Positions 49,667 to 60,815 of a DNA stretch of 64,000 bases are shown one piece after another. The stretch's first letter is position 1, and each line of letters opens with the position of its first letter. Origin of the DNA: Antedon mediterranea (Eukaryota > Echinodermata > Crinoidea > Comatulida > Antedonidae); the NCBI RefSeq assembly GCF_964355755.1, contig NC_092672.1, positions 5,020,001-5,084,000 of the forward strand. Direction: 5' to 3'. The notes below the pieces were generated by a model. That model saw only the letters and a list, made by a program, of their open reading frames with translations. It did not search any database and was not told the DNA's origin. Made by a program: the position numbers and the translations under genes.

Positions 49667-49692
49667 TAATCCATGTTAATCCCACTTAATCC
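49667..49692 (+). promoter_or_regulatory. Second cluster of TAATCC sites at exact 10-bp steps
   Basis: TAATCC occurs at 49667, 49677 and 49687, same strand, exactly one helical turn apart. All three would face the same side of the DNA. The region around it (about 49560-49760) is less AT-biased than its surroundings. Confidence 0.42.
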
Positions 49693-50919
49693 GTTTCTAT
49701 TGATATAGAGGCCATGGGTAATTTTGAGAGACTTATGCTGGCGTTGAATAACAAAATGGTGTTTTCGTCTCCTTTTTGTTGTTTACTGATGACTGGATAA
49801 AAAACATGTGATGTTTGAACAAATATGCTCTTGGTATACACTTCAACAATCCTACTGGGAAATCATTTATAAACTTTCCAAATAAATAGGGCGCCATATG
49901 CACCTATTTTTTTTTTTATGTCGAAGTACTAAATTTGTTAATGACAGTGTATAATATTTTTCCCATGATGGGGTATAGAAATAGCTATGCACACAAACGC
50001 ATGGGTAAGTCTAGAATCGCTCAAGCATGGTATGATTGGCACTTTGACTCCCAGTATACTCAAATACCTCCCTGGTTGAATGCATCACTCATGTTTAATA
50101 ACATTCCTTTTAAAAAATTGAAAAATACAAGACAGGGAAAATTATAAGTGAGCCCAAAGGCAACCCAGTTAGGATAACCTTAACCTAGTTAATTTGGTAG
50201 TGTTAACTGTCTTCTTCCACCACCTGTTCCAATGGTTATTTTCAACATTTAGAAAATGTTATATGAAGATACTCAACCTGAAAAATCACTGAAATAAGAA
50301 AAAGGAACTGTGATTTTTGTTTACTGTCATTCAGAACAAAATAAATGCAAATATAGTTATAACTGTGTTCACATGCAATAGACCTTCGTTCTTTAATGGT
50401 GTATTATACCTCTATGGTTCTATGCACAGATTGATTAACAATGGATTTAAGAAAGTTCTATGTCGAATCTAACCTAAATTTTGTAGGGTGGGATTTTAAA
50501 ATAACTCCAAAATGTATTGTAGATGGAGAGACATTCTATATACTTGTTTTAGAGTTTACGATTTTTCTGTTTATAAGTTTATTAATATGGATGATATTGA
50601 ATTGAATTTATTCGAGAATAGGATTAAACTCTGTCGTATATACTGTAGTAATTGTGTTTCAAACTGCAAATAAAGAATACTTTAAGACATTTTGAATTAC
50701 AGAATATTGCAGCTAATTTGTAGGCTCTACAGCTAGAGGGTTTTCTAATTACACAGCATTTGTCATGTGTATGCTTGTTGATGGATACATAATTCACTTA
50801 TTTAAATGACCTGTATTTTTACACATCAATGTTTATGTGTATTTGCACATGTACGTTTATTTTCGCTGGATTAAATTTTTGCGACCTATAATTTTCAAGA
50901 TAGGATACAGTAGAAGCTC

Positions 50920-51045
50920 TGGGACACCCCTATTCAAGGGACGTTTTATGGAGCATGTGACTACTGGCTCTATTCAAGGGACGTTTTATGGGGCATGTGA
51001 CTACTGGCTCTATTCAAGGGACGTTTTATGGGGCATGTGACTATG
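50920..51045 (+). repeat. 40-bp tandem repeat, 3 copies
   Basis: TATTCAAGGGACGTTTTATG plus the following GGGCATGTGACTACTGGCTC starts at 50931, 50971 and 51011. The array begins inside a GGGACACCCCTATTCAAGG copy of the dispersed family, so it looks like a family member whose flank was amplified. Confidence 0.92.
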
Positions 51046-51905
51046 GCTAATGACTGGAATAATTTTAGATGCAATGCGTGTAAAATAAACTGTCATCAAA
51101 TTTACTAAACTTTTATTTATGTAGACAAATTGATTTAATGAGATTAAGAAACAAAATGGAAATTAAATCACAAAAAAGATGTCATGAAAAGGATATAGGA
51201 AACGGTTGAGTGTAGTTTTAGTAATTACTTAATTGATTGATTTATTATTTAATTGTCAATTTAATTGGTCCTAATTAATAAGAAGTGAGATATACATGTT
51301 TATAGATAGCTCAATTTACTCTGTTAATCTTCTTTGTTGCTTACTTTGGGTGTGGTGTTTTTCAAGTAATATTTGTAATACATTTCACAATATGGTTTCA
51401 TAACTAACAATATTTATAATAATGCATATTTCGAAGGGAAAATTTTCACAATATAGGCCTATGTACATTCCTTCTCATAAAACACCATGTTTACATAGCC
51501 TCTTTTACTTTAGTTAGATGTTTTGAATGTTTACTAAAAAGGAAAGAAATATAAATATTTGGAAATTATAAACTATAAAATTTTTGATTTTAATTTTTGT
51601 TATGTTTACATAACTGCTAAAATATTATTACGTTAAATGACAATCATACTGATGTTTGTACATTTGCTTTGTATGTAAATTTGTTGATAATATTGACTAA
51701 ATTTTCTACAAATTTTCGGTGACAAACAGATTGAATTATGTGGTAGATGTTTATAATAGGAATCAGATATAATTGCCATAGGCATCTTGAAAACAGCAGT
51801 AGTTGATCTCATACTTTCCATCAATTTCCTATGTCTAAATTTAGCTATTTAGAATTTATTAAAATCTTGGCGATTGTTAAAATATAAATATAATTTGCAT
51901 AATGT

Positions 51906-52545
51906 TTAATTTCTTTCATTGCATAATGTTCATATACTTTCAGTGTATGTTCATATTCTCTCATTGTATGTTCATATTCTCTCATTGTATGTTCGTATTC
52001 TTTCATTGCATAATGTTCATATTCTTTCATTGTATGTTCAAATTCTCTCATTGTATGTTCATATTCTCTCATTGTATGTTCATATTCTTTCATTGCATAA
52101 TGTTCATATTCTTTCATTGTATGTTCATATTCTCTCATTGTATGTTCATATTCTCTCATTGTATGTTCATATTCTTTCATTGCATATGTTCATATTCTTT
52201 CATTGCATAATGTTCATATTCTTTCATTGTATGTTCATATTCTTTCATTGCATAATGTTCATATTCTTTCATTGTATGTTCATATTCTTTCATTGCATAA
52301 TGTTTATATTCTTTCATTGTATGTTCATATTCTTTCATTGCATATGTTCATATTCTTTCATTGCATATGTTCATATTCTTTCATTGCATAATGTTCATAT
52401 TCTTTCATTGTATGTTCATATTCTTTCATTGCATAATGTTCATATTCTTTCATTGTATGTTCATATTCTTTCATTGCATAATGTTCATATTCTTTCATTG
52501 TATGTTCATATTCTTTCATTGCATGTTCACATTCATTTTCAAATA
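51906..52545 (+). repeat. 21/24-bp tandem array, about 28 copies
   Basis: Units of CATTGTATGTTCATATTCTTT (21 bp, written here in two halves: CATTGTATGTT and CATATTCTTT) alternate with 24-bp units containing CATTGCATAATGTT. In the second half the two types alternate regularly. Since 21 and 24 are multiples of three, long open frames exist on both strands (a KEYEHTM-type repeat on minus), broken only where 23-bp units occur. I see no promoter, splice site or unique coding sequence attached, so I call it a satellite. Confidence 0.9.
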
Positions 52546-53059
52546 TTTTCATGTTCCTTTCTTTCATTTTGTTTGTTATTTGATTGTAGTTTTGAAGAAT
52601 TTTTGTTTTAACCACTTTTTGATTTTTATTATTTGGGAGGTTATGATTCTGTCCCCAACTTTTATAATGGACTTTATGTACGGTAATAAAATCATTACTC
52701 TCTCTCTCTCTCTCTACTGTACGTATAAAACAGAAAATATGGGATAATTTGTTGATTCAGTAAAATTGGTACTGTATGTTGGACGTTCTAGATTGTATGT
52801 TTTAAATTATGAATGTGAACAAAACTGAATGATTGATGTTGTTGTACTTTGAATTAGAATGTTCACTAGGCACCTGTTAAAATAACCTTGTTATTTTATT
52901 GCTAATATTATTAAAAGTTTGTGATGTTTGAGGTTTGCATCAAAGTTGTCTAATGTCACCCCAAATTAGGAACCAATTTTGACTGATTAACCCTATCCTG
53001 TCTATCATGTCAACAAGTTACTGTAGTTGTCTAGTTTTTATGAATTGTTATGGATCATG

Positions 53060-53165
53060 TCAAAATTACTCTACTGCAGTTACTGTAGTAACTACATTTT
53101 TTACTGCAGTAACTACAGTTTTTACTGCAGTAACATATGATTTTAGTTGGTTTCAAAGTAGATTC
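53060..53165 (+). repeat. Palindromic TACTGCAGTA repeat, copy 1
   Basis: GTAACTACATTTTTTACTGC and related units give three TACTGCAGT-type palindromes. The flanking blocks (ATCATGTCAAAATTACT on the left and TTTTAGTTGGTTTC on the right) appear inverted at 62520-62620. Confidence 0.75.
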
Positions 53166-53809
53166 ATGAGGTAGTTACTGCAAATTAATAAAAAAAAAGT
53201 AATACCGTACCCAAAAAAGATTGCTAAATAAATATAGCATTTATTTATTGCATACAGTACATGTTAAAGACAAATGCTGTATCGTAATGAAGTATAAATA
53301 TAAATATAAAGGTATATTGATTAATTAAATTTTGATTTAAAAATTTGAAATTAAGCGAAATAAATGTAGAAAATAATCAACGTTAAATTAACAAAAAAAC
53401 GTTTGAATATTGTTTTGAAAGTGGTAAAATTGAAATCCAATGAAATTTTTCTACAAAATAAATGTAGTTTTCGTAGTAAATTTTAAATTATGGTGAAACA
53501 GCGAAAGGTTTTCTAGTATTGGCATAATACTAATAGTTAACCTGGCCTTGATATTTCTCACCTTCTGACCTCATAACAGTTGACCTGTTATCGTACTAAG
53601 GAAATGTGAACGTTTGACAAAGAATTGGACAAAAGATACATAAAAGAATTTGAATTATGTTTGATATTTATTATTAGTCAGATAATAATATAATTTAATT
53701 ATCAGTAAACTTACTGTATAATTTTGAAATGTGTGATAAGAAAATATGCGTGTATTTGTATCTATATTTGCTTCAAAACAGTGTGTAATCCCTGGCCAGG
53801 TTTGAGGGG

Positions 53810-54260
53810 ATCAAATTAATCATATAATCTCCATACATGAGCTTAAATTATCCAGCCCTGCCGTAACCGAGTTTACAATTACAAATTTATCATGAAGAGA
53901 TGTCGTTTGTAATCTCTCTTAATTGATTGCGATATTGTGGAAAGCTAGCTATCCAAGGGCATAACCTGTTATTTGCAGCAGCCGACATTAACATTCGCAA
54001 CGAAGGTAATGTTAGGTAACCTGAATGATCGCGAAAGTAGAGCACCGACGGGTGAAAAAGTGAGGCCTCAACCTTTGCTAAGCTGGCCGCGTCGAAAAAT
54101 TGGCTCGACAATCACGTTGTGGAATTAGGACGAAAGTGGCTACTAATTGTACTAAGCTGATAATCACGACAAGGACAAGCTGGATAAGCCAAACAGGAAG
54201 ATGCGCTGAGATTCACGTGTCTGACGGCCGCTTATAACACAAGTCAATACTACTACTCCA
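53810..54260 (+). promoter_or_regulatory. Candidate conserved non-coding element
   Basis: This is a balanced-composition block of about 450 bp. A 73-codon minus-strand open frame crosses it (53890-54111), but I see no domain, no flanking splice sites that fit and no neighbour in frame, so a regulatory reading is preferred. Confidence 0.28.
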
Positions 54261-55629
54261 CACAAAGAAACACATGCTTCTAACGACTTAAAAATAGGCC
54301 AACAAATTTATAACCATAATAAGCTAGAAATAAAATAGAAATCGACCGGCTACTTAAGTATTAATACCGTAGCTATTGTTATACTACAAACAGATGGTAT
54401 GAATAGGCTATTGTGTTTGGGCTGTAGAGGGCGATGTTTATTATTATCCAAGTTGAATTGTTTGTTGTTGAGAATGTCATTTAGTTGAAGGTGAACGTGT
54501 TCTAAGCAAGCTTGATAAATTACCTCTTTGGATAATACTCTAATAATGGACATATTATTACTTTTGGAATCGCTTTTCCTTTTATAATTGGAATTTAATA
54601 TATAAAATTGATGTAAGTAGTATTTGTATGTTTTTTTTTTATATTGACAAGAAGAAAAAAATTGTCTGTATTTATAGTTTTAATATGTAACATAGAAAAA
54701 TACTACTAACTACTAACTGATATACGAGCGGTATCATGTCTAACGACAATGAACATCCTGCAGTATCTTGTCTTCTTACAGTAATCTTTATCCCATGGGA
54801 TACTGTAGTAGTTTAGTATAGAGATTTAGAGCAAATAAGTTAGGTTCTGTAAATTAATTTTTAGGAGTTAGGTGCTATAATAGGCTATGTTATGGCCTTT
54901 TTGTAGTCAGCAGACATGATACTGCATGATGTTTATTGTCTCTATACATGATACTACAAGTATTAGAATAAGCTGATAAGCTATAAATATGTATATATGG
55001 ATGGAACTCATATTTTCATTTCTGTTGAGTAGTTCTCTGTTCTCATTTTATTTGGATCAATTTGCATTAACTAATACCATACATTAAATCACAAATGTAT
55101 TCAAGTGATTGTCTGGTTTTAATATTATATTCATGTAGTGCATACAATGATAATAACCTATTGTTATTTAATGTTAACAATTATTATGTAAAATTTATAT
55201 ATTTTTAAATTACTGTATTAGGTTTTTTTTGTATCTATTTAAAATGCAAATTTAGAAATATTTTTATAGGTTATTATTAGAACAAACATTTTAAATTTAT
55301 TAATGCTAGCCTAAATTAAAAAATCTTGATATTATATAATTATAATTAATATTTATTAATTTGTAAAATAAAAGGCTGATATGTAACGATTCGGTAATAT
55401 TTAAAACATTTTTTTCGGTATAATTACAATTACACATACGATCAAGTCATATGGAATGTGAGTAGCTATGGTAAACTTCTTACAAAGCATGTCATAAATC
55501 AAATCTCAACATATTATTCTAGGGTCACATGCACTTGTCTAAGTTCACCATTTTGCTAGTAAAATATGAATGCTATATGGTTTATGGAGCTTTTGAAAGC
55601 CTACAGCATTTATGTCTGTTGTCATTCCC

Positions 55630-55930
55630 CTAGAGATATATCAGCCAATGATGATTAATCGCTCCCCGGACGACGAAAATGATATTTCAAATTGGCCTTT
55701 TATTTGCAGAGCCATTTGCTCGGGGTTTATAATATCAACAGTGGGAATTCAGGTTATGGATCATGGGGCCTGGATCTAATTTCTCCCTGCTGTAACAAGC
55801 CCTGATCACAGTTAATTCCAGCCAATTAGGCCAGATTGTAAAGTGTGAAAGCCTCGGGGCCAGGCCCATTCATCTTTGCTGTTGTTGCTTGATCATTGCC
55901 CATGGTGGTTGAAGGTTGAATGAACAAAAA
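55630..55930 (+). promoter_or_regulatory. Candidate conserved non-coding element
   Basis: This 300-bp block has few homopolymers and markedly higher GC than either side. It holds homeodomain-like TAAT/ATTA cores (GATGATTAATCGC; CCAGCCAATTAGGCC) and GC-rich stretches (CCTCGGGGCCAGGCCC). All frames have stops and no splice structure is evident. This texture is typical of developmental enhancers that stay conserved over long times; conservation itself cannot be judged here. Confidence 0.4.
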
Positions 55931-57595
55931 GCATTGACTAATGTGGTACTAACCCCATGAACGGCTTTTAATAGCATACTCGACTAAACATGTTCATTTT
56001 TGTCATGTTTTTCTACCCATCTGTCAGAAAAAGAACAAGATAAATTACATATAGTATTACATATCATACTTGTCAAGTCTTGCACATTTGGCGTGAGGCT
56101 CGTTCTTCTTTACGCACAATTCTTTGCATTTGAAGTGAGGCTTGTACTTCTTTACTCACAACTCTTCGCATTTGGTGAATCACAAGTCACCAGCTTTACC
56201 ATGTGTTATTCCTACTATTAATGCAGTACAACATACCCCAATAAAAACAATAAGAAGATAACAATTTTCATATATACTCATGAATTTTTACAGTTGGAAT
56301 ATATACCCAATTCTCAGAACAATAAGTTAGCATTAACCTTTTTATGTAATAATCATATTTATGATCTATTCTTACTATAATACAGTACAACAGACCCCAA
56401 TAAAATGAGGATTCATAAATGTTTACAGTTTGACATAATGACAATATACCCAAACTAATTAACATTAACCTTTTTTATTTTAATAATAAAATTTATATAA
56501 GTAATGATCATATTTATAATCTATTGTGCTATTCATTTTATATTTATATCTACAGTACTACGTTCATTTATACTACGTATGATGTTAGATAATAATGCTA
56601 GTAGTAGTACATACTTACATTTTTATAGCAAGCATTAAAAATCCAGCAAGCCACATGCATAAAGTACATTTGACCCCAAAAATGCACTCAGATTAAAAAG
56701 CCAAGTGCAAGGTCATTAAACAAAATCACAAAATACAAACCACAAAAACATGAAATACTACCTTTCTGAGCTTTTCTATTTTTATTTATTCTTGTATTTC
56801 TGAGTACTTTTCAAGGTTCTGCATCAACAAATTCATTGTAAACTAGATTGGGTTGTTTTTATCGTGAATATTTGTCAATTTTTATACAATCATAGTTGTT
56901 TTGATCTAAAATATTTCTGTCCGAGGTTATTTATAATTGTAGTTATTTGTGTTTTTACAAGTGTTTTCCTGTCTGTTGTTATAGCGATAGTTAAACAGAA
57001 ACTGGAAGTTGATTTTGAAAATAACTGTTGATGGTTATAAAATGTAATTAAATTTGAGAGGTTTGTAGATAGAATGTGTATGTTGTATTACTTGTTTTCA
57101 ATGTTGTATCAATTATTAGTAAAAAGAGTGTATAGTGTGACTCACTACATTTTGACCTTGTAGTATTATTACTACAGTAATTCACCCCTTACTGACTCAA
57201 GAAAATTAGGATCAAAATGTACACTTTTCTATGATGTTCACTGGACCTGTCCTTGCTGTCTATGTCTGTGCTATTTGTATTATAGCAAAAAATAAATGGA
57301 GCCATGGTTTAACAATAACATAGTTTAAGATGTGTTTACACACACTAGTTAATCATGTTCATGCATGCTTAAACCAATCTGAATCTTGAGTTGGATCGGA
57401 GTGAGTGCTCAGTGAACTTTCTTTTATACCACAGTATGTGTTGAACTGCGATATAATTTGGATCATACTGTACAGAGAAAAGTTTTTCATGCTCTGATGT
57501 AGGCTTGCCGCTTACCTCTGATATACTTCTCATAGATAACATTTCAAGATTGTTTATTCGTCCATAAACTGGAAATTTGACTTTACTTTGGCATT

Positions 57596-57632
57596 TGGCA
57601 CATAAAGTTTGATAGTGTAGACAGAGCTTAAC
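57596..57632. mobile_element. MITE copy 7, right end only
   Basis: Only GGCACATAAAGTTTGATAGT and the following GTAGACAGAGCTTAA remain, so this is a truncated relic. Confidence 0.6.
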
Positions 57633-59126
57633 TCCAATAGAGAAAAGAGCGTGTAAACAGAGGTTAACGAAAAGAGATCTTCATCTGGATTCATTGTGTT
57701 CTCTTTGTATTAATTTGTTCTCTTAGTTAGGCCTAATTGTTTTCAGTTTATTTAGAAAATAGGATTTTAGTGATTGGAAGCTATAAAGCAAGTGTTTTTA
57801 AGACTCTATTCTTCTCATTAACATGTATATTGATTGACTTACTAATCTAGTCATCTTGAACAATAGGTCTAAAGATAGCAGTAATTAAGTTTGTGGCTTA
57901 GTATAGTGTTGGGGACAAAGAGAAATATTGAAATAATCCTAACTGCAGATTGTGACCCAATTACAGACATCTACCAAAGTTTGTATCGTGTGTGCACCTG
58001 TACATTAATTATGAATTCAACAATGTTTGCTCTTGATTGTTGCAATAAGAGAATTTAAAATACAAGTTTGTAGTAATAGTCAATAAAAGAATACAAATCT
58101 GCTATAAAACACCTACAACCTCCTCCTCCCCTGCCATCGTTTCCATCACCTTACCTTTCCATCCCCTTCCTTTTCATCACCTTAACTTTCCATCACCTTC
58201 CTTTTCCATCACCACAAACTTTCTCCATTTTCATTCTTTTTTAAATTAGCCATTATAATGTATTTATACATTTTTATTGTTCATTGAAAAATATTTAATT
58301 CTTCATTTAAAATTCCTATAAAAGTTTAATATTCAATATTCATTCTAGCTTATTAATACATCTATTGATTATGATATGCATGATTATTAATTTTTTTTTG
58401 ATAGTTTTATTTCTACAATTACTGTATGTCATTTTTTTACTGCTAAATTTATTATAATTTTTTGTGTGTAAAATACACATAATATTATTAATAATAATTA
58501 ATATTTCAGAAAGTGGAACAAATAATATTATTGTGTAATAATTTTTTATGGTTATTTTATATTGTATTTTAATTTGTGTAATAATACTGGACATGAATAT
58601 GAAAAGAAAATCATTTTATATTTTGTTATACTATAGTCATTCAATGGTTTTAGATAATGGTTTTTCCCATGCTAATTAAACAACAAGATTTTTACAGGGA
58701 GAAGGAGGGAGTAGTTTTCACCAAAAAAAAGTAGAAAACTTTGTAATGATAAGGGCTTAAAGTTAAATTAGATATACTTTTAATATATCGAATCGTATAA
58801 AATTTAAAATCGTTTTTCTAAACACACTTCAAAGAACTAGTAATTCTCCTGGTAAGTAATAAAGACATACGTGTTCGGATTAGTGATTTAGCCCAGAATG
58901 ATTGACTGTGTGAAATCCATTATATTGTTAGCTAGCCACAGGCTGTTTATCAGACTACTGAATGAAGAAGTCAATATCTATTTGAATGAGTCAATCTGTA
59001 CACTATATTGTTCATTTATACTCTGATCACAAAGGTATATGGCATGGTAAACATGCTTGCTTTCCATACGTAAAAACACAACGTAAGGATAACAATACTT
59101 TAACCGCGCAACATCTTGCCATTTGT

Positions 59127-59284
59127 AAAGCTCTGTCCACACTATCAAACTTTATGTGACAAAAAGTATGATGTGCCCATATATGTACATGATGACATCA
59201 TATCACTACCATATTTGGGCATATCACTACCGTATTTGGGCACATCACACTTTTTTTGTCAGACTAGTTTGATAGACAGAGCTA
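59127..59284. mobile_element. MITE copy 8
   Basis: The left end is AAAGCTCTGTCCACACTATC. The right end lacks part of the inverted repeat (TTTGATAGACAGAGCT). The ATATTTGGGCATATCACTAC block is doubled inside, a small internal duplication. Confidence 0.82.
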
Positions 59285-59417
59285 AAGGTTGTATAACAAG
59301 TAGTGTAGTACACTACACTTTTTTTTTAATAGACATTTTTTTTTCCTTAAGACGTTTGCTTGTCAATATTCAGTTTAAATATGTTCTTGTTTGAAATTGA
59401 AATGAAATATATATTTA

Positions 59418-59697
59418 TACTGGGTAACCTCTTCAGTCAAAGACTGGTCTCCCAGAGGGCCCAGTTGGTGATCAGTGGCTGTGATGTACTAATACACCGG
59501 GGTAACCCCCTACTCGTCTCGAAAGATGTACTAGGTTCTTTAAAGTGCACACGAGCTAGATGTGTACACTGGACCTACGGTTTATAGTCCTTATCCGAGA
59601 AGACTCGTTCTACCACCAGAACCATGGAGTGAGTGAGCTTCGAATGTTATGGCTAGGTAATTACGGTTCCACTGTCTTAACCGCTCGGCCACTCACT
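59418..59697 (-). mobile_element. Longest SINE copy C, with tRNA-Ser/Leu-like head
   Basis: On the minus strand the element starts AGTGAGTGGCCGAGCGGTTA, which resembles the 5' part of a class II (Ser/Leu) tRNA with box A TGGCCGAGCGGTTAAG. A degenerate box B (CATTCGAAGC) follows. The 3' body matches copies A and B, ending in the CTGGGAGACCAGTCTTTGAC block. It appears close to full length. Confidence 0.72.
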
Positions 59698-60213
59698 TGA
59701 CTCGAATATCAGTATACTCTCCCTGTACAGATGTACAGTTTAATAAGTATTCTTTGGTTGTAAAGTATTCTATTTTCTAGTTATTTATTAAATATTATAA
59801 AAATGTTTATTTCAATTATTTGAAGTAAAAATAGATTTTTTCTCAAGTTTCTCTTTATTGTTGATATCTCCAAAATATGATTTTAATATTTTTGTGTATG
59901 AATTATTATTCAGCAGATTAGATTATTTTAGTTGATTCATTCAAATGACACAGGCATACTATATTTTGAATATTTTATCTTGTTTTCTGGATTTTAACAC
60001 TTTTGGCCACATTTTGGCGACTTTAGGTTTTTAGTACGTAAAACGGTGGTAAAATGGTATTGATACTGTTGCTATTTTCTAAACTTGTTTGTTGTTTTAC
60101 CAAAAATGTATATGTAACCTTGTGATTATATTATTCATTTCCACGAATTACCTAACAACAGGATGTAAAACAGTGTAATTTAAAATGAGTTTTTTTTTCT
60201 TTCTTTTTTGTAG

Positions 60214-60265
60214 AACTCTGACACGGAATCGGATCTATTTCTAGCAAACCTCGCACCGAATCGAA
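60214..60265 (+). CDS. Coding exon 5 (52 nt)
   Basis: This 52-nt exon has an excellent T/C-rich acceptor (TTTCTTTCTTTTTTGTAG) and a GTAAGT donor. Continuing in phase 0, it encodes NSDTESDLFLANLAPNR plus one extra base, so it ends in phase 1. NSDTESD continues the acidic, Ser-rich module of exons 3-4. DLFLANLAP then brings hydrophobic residues, perhaps the start of an amphipathic segment. It is separated from exon 4 by a 41.5-kb intron. The one-base overhang is completed correctly by the exon at 63970, which supports both calls. The downstream flank carries a 29/35-bp minisatellite from about 60570. The family is not recognised. Confidence 0.82.
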
Positions 60266-60569
60266 GTAAGTTAATTTCTCACCACCTTCTTAGTTTTAAT
60301 TATATTGATTTTTTTGTTATAATTATGTAATGCTTTTTTGTCCTTCCTCTTTTGTAAAAATAACAAAGACATATCTCTCTATTATCAATGTATTTTGTGT
60401 AATTTCATAATTTTATAATTCTCTTTCATATTTCTCTTTCATAGTCCTCTTTCATAGGTTGATAAACACAATGTTGGGGTTTTTCTGCTATCACCTCTTC
60501 ATTATATATTAGCAATGACAACATGAATATTTATATTGCTTTTTCTTACTGCCATTGTCCTGACATGGA

Positions 60570-60815
60570 ATTGCCATACAGTATGACTTCTTCTCGGGCT
60601 TGCCATACAGTATGACTTCTTCTCGGGCTTGCCATACAGTATGACTTCTTCTCGGGCTTGCCATATAGTATGACTTCTTCTCGGGCCGGGGCTTGTCATA
60701 CAGTATGACTTCTTCTCGGGCCGGGGCTTGTCATACAGTATGACTTCTTCTCGGGCTTGCCATACAGTATGACTTCTTCTCGGGCTTGCCATACAGTATT
60801 ACTTCTTCTCGGTCT
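60570..60815 (+). repeat. 29/35-bp minisatellite just after exon 5
   Basis: TATGACTTCTTCTCGGGC plus TTGCCATACAG starts at 60582, 60611, 60640, 60669, 60704, 60739, 60768 and 60797. Two spacings are 35 bp because of an extra CGGGGC-type insertion, the rest 29 bp. GC content is well above that of the intron. Confidence 0.94.

Larger units (their letters stand above)
18694..60213 (+). other. Giant intron (about 41.5 kb) between exons 4 and 5
   Basis: The intron begins GTAACT and ends TTGTAG. It is mostly AT-rich DNA with transposons, minisatellites and several complex blocks listed separately. Long stretches such as 22200-24300, 26000-29100, 36100-37550, 38550-39650, 42130-44650, 45000-46350, 46850-47700, 52750-53800 and 56250-59100 show only AT-rich sequence with homopolymers, apart from any short repeat or candidate listed separately. 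Nested genes on the minus strand were looked for; only short open frames without recognisable domains were found. Undetected small exons remain possible. Confidence 0.6.

Noticed and set aside
49935-50147. 70-codon plus frame with a GTAAGT donor inside
   Set aside because: The acceptor candidates give lengths that do not keep the gene's phase or give an in-frame stop, and no family resemblance was seen.
51919-52611. 230-codon open frame of His/Leu/Val repeats, longest in the window
   Set aside because: Entirely within the 21/24-bp satellite, with no unique sequence or gene signals.
54350-54553. 67-codon minus-strand open frame
   Set aside because: No domain, no convincing splice partners and low-complexity Asn/Leu content at its end.
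59615-59697. Functional tRNA-Ser or tRNA-Leu gene on the minus strand
   Set aside because: Only the 5' half is tRNA-like, the box B is degenerate and no acceptor stem closes; the rest matches a SINE body.
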